From NCBI GenBank assembly GCA_037355855.1, contig CM074761.1, positions 248,001-312,000 of the forward strand: DNA of 64,000 nt, in the 5' to 3' direction. The stretch's first letter is position 1. Each line of letters starts with the position of its first letter. The translations under genes were made by a program, and so were the position numbers. The DNA is from Pseudo-nitzschia pungens. Its lineage: Eukaryota; Bacillariophyta; Bacillariophyceae; Bacillariales; Bacillariaceae. The notes beneath the pieces are model-generated. The model saw only the letters and a program-made list of their open reading frames with translations. It was not told the origin of the DNA and did not search any database. This document shows positions 1 through 12,125 of this stretch, one piece after another.

Positions 1-895
1 GTTTATCCCTTGCCGTAATAATTTCTTGTCATTAAATTGTCGCCTATCTCTGTCGCTATGAATGACAAGTCACTACACTGGTCCAATCGGATGTTTACGA
101 ACTTCGATTGGGACGATCCCGGTCGAGTGGTGGATTCCCAACACCTCATCAAAATTCCATGTTCGAATGAATCATGACTTTCACAGCTTTTGTCAAGAAT
201 AAGATACATTCCCCGATGGTTTTATTATCAAGCAGAACAACGGTTCGGCCGTCCAGCTATGGTAAAATCTCCGTAAAGCAAGCAAGTATGCGCCAACAAG
301 AGTCGACATGGGTAGATTCCAAGGCCACTGAAAAGCATGGACTTGAGCCAGTCACTATCACTCTCCTCTCCTCGCAACGTGTCTCAGTCCTCCAAATGCT
401 TATTTCGCTCGCTGGATACTTTGGGATGAAATAGGATGAAACAAGCACGGAAGCAAAGTATGGAATTTATTACGGTTGAACTTCAACTTTTTTTTGGAAA
501 ACCTAGCCCTTCGAAAGTTAAACATAGAAAGGAACTCATCGTCCTGCATACAGTCCGGTACAGATCCCTGTAAGAGATCGAATCTTCTCAATCGTTCGGC
601 GACGCGTAGTACAAACAAGTTCCTGCCTCGTCTCATCAAATGGCAATGTCGTCGGCGACCCAACACAAACAAAAAACTATTGTGATGCTTCTTTCCTATG
701 GATAAGGTTTAGTAGTGGACTGCGGCTAAACATCATAAATTAATAGTGGATTGTGAACAATTCCTATTATTTAGTATAGTATCATGTTGTAACGCACAAA
801 ATATCTTACGTCTGCTTCATTGCCGTGAGTCACAATGCAATGCGGATGCAGATGGGGAAAACATCCAACGAAACTCAAAAAGAGTCGCTTGCTCT
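1..895. other. Left-flank intergenic sequence
   Basis: No convincing gene is visible. Short open stretches exist on both strands (for example minus 400-672 and 3-209), but none resembles a known family or shows splice-extended coding. The part near 800-895 lies immediately downstream of the GAPDH stop and is probably its 3' UTR. Confidence 0.4.
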
Positions 896-3186
<2,291 letters not shown>

Positions 3187-3783
3187 ATGAAGACGTCAAT
3201 CATCCTCGCTTCCATGCTCGCATCGGCTTCGGCCTTTACCGCCCCCAAATCCAGCGGCGCCAGCACCGCCCTCAAGGGCGCCTCGGACGACTTTGGAGCT
3301 ATGGCCCCCCTCGGATATTTCGATCCCCTCGGCCTGACCAAGGACGGCGACCAGGAATACCTGGACCATTTGCGAGAGGTCGAGATCCGACACGGACGGT
3401 GCGCCATGCTTGCCGTCGTGGGGTGGTTGACCACCGCTTCTGGCGCCCGTTTGCCGGGAATGGAGGCCATGCCGAGCGGATTCAAGGCACTCACCAGCAT
3501 CCAGGACCTGCCCGCTGAGGTCCGGGGAACCATCCCGCTGACCCTCGGATGCGTGTGGGCCCTCACCTTTTGCATGCAAGACCTGAACGGAACCAGCGAA
3601 TTCCCAGGAGACTACCGCAACGGATTCATCGATTTCGGATGGGACAAATACGACGACGAATGGAAGACCAAGAAGCGCACCATCGAACTCAACAACGGAC
3701 GTGCCGCACAGATGGGCATTCTCGGAATCATGGTACACGAACAACTGGGCAACCTGAACGAAATTGGCCTTCCCCAGCCTTAG
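3187..3783 (+). CDS. Fucoxanthin-chlorophyll a/c-binding protein (Lhcf-like)
   Basis: Light-harvesting antenna protein of the thylakoid membrane that binds fucoxanthin and chlorophylls a and c. It has 198 residues and no intron. The start at 3187 (context ACCACCATG) was chosen because it opens a clean signal peptide ending in the diatom plastid motif ASA|F at residues 16-17; an in-frame extension upstream lacks this. The mature N-terminus carries the FCP hallmark LGYFDPLGL. Helix 1 contains EIRHGRCAM (Glu-Arg salt bridge and chlorophyll ligand), helix 2 lies near residues 117-135, and helix 3 contains ELNNGRAAQMG. Length and motifs match the Lhcf group; the subgroup is inferred. The short 5' leader contains CATCA/ACC-rich sequence. 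Confidence 0.96.
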   Translation: MKTSIILASMLASASAFTAPKSSGASTALKGASDDFGAMAPLGYFDPLGLTKDGDQEYLDHLREVEIRHGRCAMLAVVGWLTTASGARLPGMEAMPSGFKALTSIQDLPAEVRGTIPLTLGCVWALTFCMQDLNGTSEFPGDYRNGFIDFGWDKYDDEWKTKKRTIELNNGRAAQMGILGIMVHEQLGNLNEIGLPQP

Positions 3784-4152
3784 AAATCGTATGGTTGATT
3801 TGGCGTAGATACCACACTACGACGTACGGTGTACGGTAGTGCGTACTTCAGTAAGTTAGACATACCTGCGCAAGGTCACGGCAAGGAAGAAAGACCCGAA
3901 GAAAACGAGGAATCTACCGATCGCGGCATCCATGTGTTGGGAGCACACAACATACCGTAGAGCACCACACAATTCCTCTCTTTTTTGCACTAGATGAAAA
4001 ATGTAAGAATAGCATGGCCTCATGATTACGTTGCAAAACAAATAGTCTACAGAACAATAGTAGGAACTGAGCTCAAGTACTACTTGGGGTTGGATGTTGC
4101 ACTTTGCAAGTGTAGTGGATACATTGTTACTTCGTATTTATTTGTGCCACAC

Positions 4153-4175
4153 ACTATATATATATATATATATAC
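4153..4175. repeat. TA dinucleotide microsatellite
   Basis: An uninterrupted run of TA units, followed within 12 bases by a second short run (ATATATATAT). Simple sequence in the FCP downstream spacer. Confidence 0.9.
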
Positions 4176-4199
4176 GGTAGATATATATATCGGCAACGA

Positions 4200-4530
4200 C
4201 CTTTCTCAGTTTCGAATGTCATCCTCTATTCCGTTGGAATGAAGTCTCCGATGAAAGTCGCTGAACAGTGAACCTTAAATGTTTCGTGTTTGGTACAGGC
4301 GCGGCACCCAGCATCGATAGAAACTTGTTTCCGTTTCAAGCTGCCCCGTCGTGACTTGAGGGCATCACACTCACCAGGAGTCAAACGTAGTACGTATTTC
4401 TTTTTGTTGTGCAATTCCGTCCGATTGGAGTGTTCGGGTACAAGTGTTCAAAACAGTGAATACGCAAACACGGCATCGATAGACCTATGTTCGGATTTTG
4501 AGCTGCACGTGTTGACTTGACACAAGCATG
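4200..4530. repeat. Diverged tandem direct repeat, period about 180 bp
   Basis: Two successive blocks share the same order of landmarks: CCGTTGGAATG / CCGATTGGAGTG, then CAGTGAA, then GGCA…CATCGATAGA, then TTCAAGCTGC / TTTTGAGCTGCA, then CGT(C)GTGACTTGA or its near copy. A third partial echo (CTGTATCGACTTTTGCTCTTC) lies near 4631. The function is unknown; the copies are too diverged to be recent. Confidence 0.55.
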
Positions 4531-5013
4531 GCACCTTCTGTGTTTTTATGGTGTGCGGCTAACAGCATTCGAAGAATCGTGGCGATGATATCATTCGTTG
4601 GCATGAATGGTTCCGATTTCTACTCACAGCGCTGTATCGACTTTTGCTCTTCAAAACAATTTGGTTTTTGTAAGGCTATCTTACTTTATCATCTCAATTC
4701 AAGATTCTCGTTGCTCCAATGCAGAGACGTAACACAACGAAATGATTATTCCAGGCAGAACAATAACGCACTATGCATTACCAGGGAGAAGGCCCATGGT
4801 GGTAACTGCTGACTTGATAGAAATGCGCTCCTGATTAAGGCTGTGATTTCAGGTTTCTTCATTGATCGATCACCCGGACGTACACCAAACACTTTATTCT
4901 AAGCAACCGAGCGAATGAATCTGGGACAGAACCCCGTGGTTCTTCGAACAACAAGAAAATCATCCACTGTAGATCCCTGATTCTGTAATGTCATGGATTC
5001 GTTCATCATTGTT

Positions 5014-5997
5014 TCATCGGTACGACTGTGGTTGTGCGAGGGACTGCTGGTAGCCAAACTTTTTGAGTTCTTCCCGGAGCGCGTACATTCGCACGTCCAA
5101 TCGCCCGGGCTCGGTTCGATCCGTTGACGACAGCATGGACATCATCGAAACCTCGATCGGAGCGTACTTGAACCGGTCGAGTGCCGATGCATTCTCCGTG
5201 TCCTGGTTTGTGACGATGGTCGACAGATCAACCTGCCGTTCTTCCTCCGCCAGAGCCGACAGCTCCTCTTTTTGTTGCCGCTGCCGCAATTTGATCAGGT
5301 GCGCTATTTGACCGGTGGTCATGCACCGGAGCTCGTCCAGCTCTTGGTCATCTGCGTTGTTGTTTTGGATGGCTGGTGAAGGAGTACCGGTTGTGAGAGG
5401 TGTCGTCGATTGGTAAGTCCCGTGATGCGTTCTGTTCCCTCCAGTCACTAGGTTGTTGTTGCTGATGCCATTCCCACCCATGAAATCCGTCCTTGTATTT
5501 TCGGAAACATTTGAGTTGCCGTGGCCCCCTGTCGGTAATGGTGTGGAGGGCGTCACGGAAGACGTCGAAGTAGGGAATGATGGGCGCTCCCACTTGGTTT
5601 CCCGAGTTTGTGGATTGCAATAGTACACCTTTCCACTGCTCGGATCCCTGGCCTCCACCCAACCCGGTGGCAACGGTTGAGAGTTCTGTTGATGCTGTAT
5701 TCTTGGATCTCCGGTTGTTGCATGAGTTGTTGTTGTTGTTCCCGTCTGCAGGATTGTATTTGTTGCAGAAGAGACAGTCGGTCGATCCCATTTCGTCTCC
5801 CCGGTTTGAGGATTGCAATAGTACACTTTTCCCGAGTTCGGATCTGTAGCTTCTACCCATCCAGGAGGCAACGGTTGCGCATTCTGTTGTTGAAATTGAT
5901 TTTGCACTTGCGATTGACCTTGCTGCGGCCGATGATAGCCTCCATATCGCTGCTGCTGCTGCGGCTGCGGCTCCCTTTGGTGATTCCCGTGATTCAT
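5014..5997 (-). CDS. Protein with two tandem WW domains
   Basis: A 327-residue protein. Two WW domains (about residues 41-72 and 105-136) are nearly identical: each begins LPPGWVEA, has the central SGKVYYCNPQT, and ends ETKW(D/E)RP, so both signature Trp and the binding Pro are present. WW domains bind Pro-rich ligands. The N-terminus is Gln/Pro-rich and the linkers are Thr/Ser/Asn-rich. The C-terminal third is different: charged and helical (QIAHLIKLRQRQQKEELSAL) with a conserved-looking end. The close similarity of the domains suggests a recent internal duplication. No catalytic domain is seen, so it is probably an adaptor in splicing, transcription or signalling; this is inference. Single exon, with the start at the first ATG of the open frame. 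Confidence 0.85.
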   Translation of the reverse strand: MNHGNHQREPQPQQQQRYGGYHRPQQGQSQVQNQFQQQNAQPLPPGWVEATDPNSGKVYYCNPQTGETKWDRPTVSSATNTILQTGTTTTTHATTGDPRIQHQQNSQPLPPGWVEARDPSSGKVYYCNPQTRETKWERPSFPTSTSSVTPSTPLPTGGHGNSNVSENTRTDFMGGNGISNNNLVTGGNRTHHGTYQSTTPLTTGTPSPAIQNNNADDQELDELRCMTTGQIAHLIKLRQRQQKEELSALAEEERQVDLSTIVTNQDTENASALDRFKYAPIEVSMMSMLSSTDRTEPGRLDVRMYALREELKKFGYQQSLAQPQSYR

Positions 5998-6727
5998 GTC
6001 TTCGATGTTACTTGCTATGCAATCGTACCGGTAGTAATAGGCTGCGCTCCTTGCCCATGGCTCGTATCACTCGTCAAAATACCCACATTCCACACTTATT
6101 TGCAACTATGGACCAAGGATAGGATGTAATGTGCCCTCCTTTTGATGTGAAGGGCAATGAACAAAGCGGAAGGTAAGTTACGGTGAGGTTAAGGTTTACC
6201 AGATACTTTTAAGCCTTGCGTACATGGTTCGAGTAGTGGAAATGGTAAGGTTAAGGTTACCGGTATGTTCGAAGGCCCGAAATGATCAAATCTATCAGAA
6301 TACCTTAGATACCTAAAAATCATATTTGAAGGTATCTTGTTCAGAGGCTTAGTCGTATTGATCCGCTTTGGAAATAGGACAAATACTATTATTTTCACTA
6401 AGCAAAACGTCAGTCGCACAGCTCATTGATCGCCCGAACAGCTGTTCCCCCGGTTATCGGGGCCCCGTTACGTTTTGTTCTCTGCTCTAGCTACGTTGAC
6501 ATCAAAGATAGCCGAATGCGGTAGCATGAGCGTGACTGTAGATCTCGCTGATGGCCTTTCAGACGACTCACTCATTGGGTTTCTGAAGTAACTTACGCTG
6601 AGTGTTTGAAAGTTCTGATCCGTCTTTAGGGCAGCATCAGCTCCCATCACCTTCCAACCCTTACAATCATTAAACCGAAACACGAAAGGAATCGATACGG
6701 TTCGAACCTTGAAAACACCACTGCACA
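5998..6727. promoter_or_regulatory. Divergent spacer between WW gene and TL29-like gene
   Basis: A 730-bp spacer that must contain both 5' regions. It holds two near-identical segments, GGTAAGTTACGGTGAGGTTAAGGTTTACC (about 6171-6200) and GTAAGGTTAAGGTTACCGG (about 6247-6265), built from the GTAAGGTTAC word that recurs in spacers across this window. No coding sequence is evident. Confidence 0.4.
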
Positions 6728-8048
6728 ATGAAGTTTGCAACATCTTTATTTTTCTTCGTGGCGCTAACGGCCGGGAACTGTGACGCCTTCCAATCAACGT
6801 CGTCGACGGCTTCCCCTAGACCCGCCAGTGCCACTCGGTTGAGTCAAGTAAACGATGAAAACATCGGCAGCGACATGGACCGAAGAAAATTCGGTCTCTC
6901 GTCCCTGGGATGGCTCGCAGCGGGAGCAGGAGTCACTGCATCGCTCACCGGAAATGTTCCCGCCGCCAACGCCGAGGTGTTTTTCGATCCTGCCATGTAC
7001 GGTGACCAAGAACTTCGAGTCGGAACCGTCGATACGGTGCGAGAACGAACCCGACGAGCCATTTTGCAGAATCCGAAATTGGCTCCCGCCTTTTACCAAC
7101 TGGCGTTGTTGGACGGACTCAGTTTCGATGCCAAGCAACAAAAGTACGGACCCAACGGTGGCGTGATCTATGCCGTCCTCAACAACAAAGATGAAAGCGC
7201 TTACATGGAAAACCTAAAGGGTGCCGCCAACGTCTTGATCCAGGCCGAACGTGACCTGAAGAAAAAAACCGCCGTCAGCATCGCGGATTGCGTCGCCATC
7301 GCCGGAGCCGAAGCCATCGAATCCATCGGAGGACCGATCCTGCCCGTCCAGCTCGGGCGCCTGGAGGTCGAAAAGAGCAAGATCCAGATCAGCCCCCTTC
7401 CCCTGGACATTCTGAGCGGAAACAGATCCAAGCAGGAAGTCCTCGCGGCGTTCAAGAATGCCGGCATGACCGAGCGAGAAATGACGGCTCTCCTGTCGGG
7501 ACTCCTGACGCTCGAGTTGGTAGAAAAGACCCGAACCACGGAAGACTGGAAGCAATCGGCGAAGCCCAAATTCGTTGAACGCGGCAAGATGGGCCGAATG
7601 TCCGACTACAAGCGCCTGACCGACGAAGACATCCAGGCGGCACTCAACGACGAATACGACGAAGATCCGGATGACGGATGGTACATTGCCGATTCCTTCG
7701 GAGGAAAGGACGATCGTTTTGGACAGCGTCTCGCCAAGGACACCATCAACGAAAAGAATTTCAACTTGTACATGAAGGGTCTCCTCGGAACGACCGGAAA
7801 GAAGGCCGTTGCGTCCAATACGGATTACGGATGGATCGGAAAGCAGATCCTGGACCCCGACACGCCGGTGTGCCAGGCATGGCTGAAAAAGTACGCCGAT
7901 TCGAACATCTACTACACGAAGGATTTGTCACAGAGTTTCAACTCTAATCACCCAGCTCGGAGCTGTCTACACGGGTGGGAAGTACGAGAACTTGCTGAAG
8001 AACCGACCCCGCAAATCGCTGAACAGTGACGACCTCAACTTGTTTTAA
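6728..8048 (+). CDS. TL29/APX4-like lumenal pseudo-peroxidase, frame break near the 3' end
   Basis: A member of the class I haem peroxidase fold that has lost catalysis. Residues 1-20 are a signal peptide ending DA|F (plastid entry). A twin-arginine segment, DRRKF at 51-55, precedes a hydrophobic stretch ending AANA|EV (about 82), so Tat export into the thylakoid lumen is predicted. The peroxidase domain aligns from APAFYQLALLDG (119-130) through ADCVAIAGAEAIE to the proximal region ALLSGLLTLEL. The distal Arg, Trp and His of ascorbate peroxidase are Gln124, Leu127 and Leu128, and the proximal His is Leu260. The frame continues to TGA at 8029, but from about 7941 the +1 frame encodes the family-like tail QLGAVYTGGKYENLLKNRP, ending at TAA 8046-8048. 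Removing one base, for example from CCC 7951-7953, joins them. Confidence 0.8.
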
Positions 8049-8479
8049 ATTAGACCACATCCTGGATGGTTGGAACAATGAAGCGTTCGATAACGGGATC
8101 GAAACAAAACGAAAGGACGCGATTCGTTCGAAGTCCGAAAAGTTTGATAGAACAATAATACATATAAAAGTCTCTTTTTTTACTGAATGAAGAATTTCAG
8201 ACGTTGTAGATGGAAGAAGCGAGCCGAGAAACAATTTACAACCTTGATGCCAGAGAATGGTGAAAACCGCTTCAATTTCTTCGTTGCAACTCTTCTCACG
8301 CAGTGTCGTTAGAAAAACTTCCATCCAGTACAGGAACCGGAGAGTTCGTTCAGGCATGAGGTGGTAACGCATACAATGTATCTACTAGAAGAGTCACGAA
8401 ATATGACACGAACCTTCCCTTCGAAAAATAGACAAAACCCATCAATTTGATATACTCAACGAATTTTTCGGACATGTAG

Positions 8480-10040
8480 TCCCTGTTACAGTTAGCACGC
8501 CTAGACTGGAACTGCACTGTTATGACACGTCCTACTCCAAGTGCAACCATGCGCTGAGTACGGGGACACAGTTGTTCTTGTTACGAGTATTTAACCAACA
8601 GACCGAAGCATGAAACACATGAAACATTACGGACAAGCACCAGTAGCGTGCTGGACGTAGGAAGCACTACCACGATCTGAAGAAAGACGCACGAATCGAA
8701 CGCTGAGTGCTGCAAACAGAGACAAGCAACGGTACTCAGATCCCGGGAACCGTACATGTCGAGACGCTCAAAAGTAGTGCAAGAAATCATTTGCTCTCCA
8801 ATTACGGGCGCATGCTGTCCTTGTTACGAATGGAATGACTGGAAGCGCACCGATGCCCAGTTACGAGTGCCCAGTTATGAGTGCCCTGTTACGAGTGCCC
8901 TGTTACGGGTTTAACTGAGCTGCACTAAGCAGCATGCTAAAGACTACGGCGAAGGAACGCCTATAAGAAAGAGCATTGAAGTTGATACGATAAAACCAAG
9001 CTAGGTGGAAAGAAGTAAACTGTACGGCTTAGCAGTATCTCAGATACTTCGATCAATGCTGAATGCTATGGTCGACCTAGTAATCAAGTCTACCATCGAT
9101 TGGGGACTATTCAGCCCAACAAAAGGACCGGGCTATCCAGTCCCAAGAACAGCATCGAATGCCAAGACACGCAACCAACACACTGGATTCTACTGTTTGA
9201 CACGAAGACTGCTGAAATAGTTCCAATGTCCTAGTCCCACTGTCCGGGGACAACCAATCAAATCACTCCACCGAAAGTACAGGATCAGGTCGATGCAAGA
9301 TAATATGCTAAAGCACGCTTAGACCGAAAGAACTCCGTTATGGTGTATTACAAGAGCAACGGTGCTCTGATTCCGGGACATACTGTCTACTGTCCCTGTT
9401 ACAGGTATCACGCCTTGACTTGGACGGGAACTGCACCATTATGACACGTCATATTCCAAGCGCAACGATACTACTCTGAATACGGGGACACGTAGTCCTT
9501 GTTGCAATCAACACGGTTAGGCAGAGACTACACTGCACGATACACGTATTACAGGCACAACAGACTTGTACGGAACGAACGCTGAACTATTTTGTGTACG
9601 TTCAAGGTGAACGCTGAGTATCGCAACCAAGTATTGCATGCCCTCTGAGACAAGCAGAGCACCATTGCTCAAGATCCCGGGGACTGTACCGTCGACACGA
9701 TAAAGTAAGTACTGCGAGTTACGGGGACATGCTCTCCCTGTTGCGAGTGGAACGCTTAGACTAGCACCAGTATTGGGCTGGGGGTAACAACCAACACCAG
9801 TATCGTGCTGGACGTGAGAAGCACCGCTACGATCTAAGTGACGTAGGAGTCAAACGCTGTGCATTCGAAGTACCCAGAGACAAGCAACGATACCCAGATT
9901 CAACTATCCTGTTACGAACGTACTGTTACGAACGTACTGTTACGAGTTACCTTGTTACGAGCTACCCTGTGACGAGACGCCCTGTGACGAGACGCCCTGT
10001 GACGAGATGCCCTGTGACGAGACGCCCTGTTACGAGCATA
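8480..10040. repeat. Diverged direct duplication (about 912 bp offset) with 14-15-bp minisatellites
   Basis: Segments near 8491-8587 (GCACGCCTAGACTGGAACTG … TTATGACACGTC … CGGGGACAC) reappear near 9408-9505, and 8815-8840 (ATGCTGTCCTTGTTACGA) reappears near 9729, all offset by about 912 bp. A second landmark (CACCAGTAGCGTGCTGGACG, 8638) recurs near 9797. Minisatellites built on CCCTGTTACGAG or CCCTGTGACGAGACG occur at about 8858-8910 and 9905-10036. It is either a decayed repeat family or an old satellite; no terminal repeats or transposase are visible. Confidence 0.65.
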
Positions 10041-10189
10041 ACAGCGCTGGACGAAGCAGCAAGCAAAAGGCTATTACAAAGGAACGTTTACAAGCATGAG
10101 CACCGAATTTGATACGGTCCAGCTAGTGGAAGGCACCTGATACAGAAAAAGTAAACTGGTGACAAGCGAAAGCCGACAAAGAGTTTTTC

Positions 10190-10990
10190 CGTTGCGCTCT
10201 GGTTTGCATTCGAGAGGTCGAGATGGACGAACGGAAGAATGTTGTTGTGTTTCACTTTTGATCCCAGCAAAGACAGTTGTGTGAACCGAAGTTGTGCTTG
10301 TCGGACAAGCGTTGGCCAATCGATAGCGGGTTTTGGTCTCAAACGGACAATCTAAAATCTTGTGCCGTGCTATTTGCGATCTTTCTGACCAAGCAATAGC
10401 GAGGAATTGTTTCATTCGGGATCGTGATCGGAAGCATACAATGGACGCACGGGAGACAAGTGATGTGTTCGAGACCATGACGGCTACGCTACCGATTCAA
10501 CTAGCTCCTATTATCGACTTTTCGTAGTCGGCATGGTGTCGTTGCGATCGGGTTGTAGATTGTAGATGCCGCACACTTGAAAGAATGGATGAAACAGATT
10601 CTGCGCTCACTTCGCGAACTTCAACCCAGGAGGTCGTTGCGCTCGGGTTTGTTATCGGAATGTCGAAACGAATGGACGAAAGAATAGTGATGCCTTGACG
10701 ACCACGAGCTACCATAAATATAGCTAGAGCGAAGAGAACAGTCCGACCCGAACGACAAAGTTGAATGGCGTTCGTCGCAGAGGAACGCACTACCAAAACC
10801 CAATGTCGTTGCCGTCCTGATTTTTCTTGCCAAGGATTGTCAGCGTTTGGGCGACGATTGTAAACTTTCGAGGAGAGTTCGTTGAGCTCGGGCTCGCGAC
10901 CCGAAGGACGCAATGGACACGCGAGAGACCAATGCTTTGTTTGCGACTGCATCCGATGCCATTGCGATCACAAGAGTCGGAAGCATTTGA
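10190..10990. repeat. Second family of imperfect direct repeats
   Basis: At least four imperfect copies share a word of the form GCGCTCGGG…GATCGGAAG…AATGGACGCACG(C)GAGA. They begin near 10196, 10410, 10630 and 10885. The two clearest, around 10411-10470 and 10888-10945, are about 480 bp apart. Translation of the minus strand gives matching pieces (SLVSRASIVCF and ALVSRVSIASF), which reflects the DNA repeat rather than a protein. It lies next to the 3' end of the uL13m gene. Confidence 0.5.
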
Positions 10991-11357
10991 TTGATGTGAA
11001 TTAGTGCATTGCGGACACGACGGTTGGTCCTTGTTTCAAAGGTACAAGTTGGTATCATAGCTTGCCTCCGTGTAGTGGCTAGGCGCTCTCCGATGTTGCG
11101 CCATGCATTGTCACAAGACGAAACGGATCGCAACACAGTCCAACCCAAACCAACTCAATTCCACCCAAACTCAATTCAAACAAACATTTTGGTCCGAAGA
11201 TCCATGGAGACCGACACGAGACGCAACTTCAATTCCTCAAGATCCAAACGAACAAACACGCATATCCGTTTCCTAAGCATGATAATGATAATGATGATAA
11301 TGATGATGATTATGTTGTTGTTGCTTGTTGTTGCTGCTGTTGTGTTACTGGTAGTTT

Positions 11358-12125
11358 TCATTTGCTTTCCTTCCTCACCGTTCCGATCGTCCGCTGCGAA
11401 TTGTACTGCCTCAGCCCGAAGTGAAAGTCCCCGCTCTTGGCCCGGGGATGCGGCGGGAGCGGAACGGTCGTCGCTTGCGGTAGCTGCGCCGTGTGCGGGT
11501 GTTCCGGTCCGGAATAAATCCTCAGCCTCGGTTCGATCGATTGGTGCCGCAAATTGTTGCGCTTGAGCATGCCCAGTATCGCTTTCTTCAGGACCTCCTC
11601 CGGCTTGCGGGCCATCATGTCCTTAGGCGGAGCGTTCTTTGAGCCCACCGGGAAATCCGGTGTGCCACCGATAGAGCTTGTCGTTCCATTTCTTTCCCGA
11701 GAATTTGACCTTTTGGTGCAAGCCACGAGAAGAATTGCGGGGGAGCAGCGAGGTGAGCCACGAATCGATGCCGGAATGAATCCAAATAACTGCACACCAG
11801 AACGAGTCATCGCGACTGCAAGGGCACTCCCAAACCCGGTGTTATTCCAAACGACTCAAAACGAATACAATACAACCGAACAATCCCGGCAACCACCAAA
11901 CTTCGAACCATGCCTGCAATCCAAATCACAAATCACAAATCAACCACACACCTTTTCGGCATTGATGACTACGACGTGGTCTCCCATGTCCTTGTTCGGT
12001 CGGAAGGTCGGTTTGTGCTTTCCCTTTAAAATCTGGGAAATCTGCCCGGCGAGACGACCGACGGTCTGATTTTTAGCGTCCACCAGGTGCCACGCTCGCT
12101 GCAGGGATTGGCCGGGAAAGGACAT
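11358..12125 (-). CDS. MRPL13: Mitochondrial-type large-subunit ribosomal protein uL13, two exons, one frame break
   Basis: Bacterial-type uL13. Exon 1 (11952-12125) encodes [17 protein letters not shown] and the core VGRLAGQIS … [11 protein letters not shown]. The intron 11710-11951 (242 nt) has donor AAG|GTGTGT and acceptor AAAAG|GTC. Exon 2 (11358-11709) continues [26 protein letters not shown], then [20 protein letters not shown] and the end of the domain ([15 protein letters not shown]), plus about 40 extra C-terminal residues. Between ERSA and KDMMARK the frame is broken: the coding strand reads GCC TAA GGAC, and removing one C gives GCT AAG GAC. The break is therefore pinned to one codon inside a universally conserved region. 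No presequence is obvious, so the mitochondrial rather than plastid location is inferred. Confidence 0.88.

Larger units (their letters stand above)
3784..5013. other. Intergenic, with diverged direct repeat
   Basis: This is the 3' flank of the FCP gene and the 3' flank of the WW gene (convergent arrangement). No credible gene is seen. It contains a TA microsatellite (about 4153-4175) and an imperfect tandem repeat annotated separately. Confidence 0.4.
8049..11357. other. Gene-free block of diverged repeats
   Basis: A 3.3-kb stretch with no recognisable gene on either strand. It consists largely of two families of old direct repeats (annotated separately at 8480-10040 and 10190-10990), followed by the uL13m 3' flank with a short ATG/ATA-rich run (TGATAATGATAATGATGATAATG…, 11279-11310). 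Open frames here are short and share similarity only with each other, as expected for repeated noncoding DNA. Confidence 0.5.

Noticed and set aside
6694..6706. tRNA B-box-like GGTTCGAACC
   Set aside because: No A-box, acceptor stem or cloverleaf around it; it is a chance palindrome. No tRNA genes were found elsewhere either.
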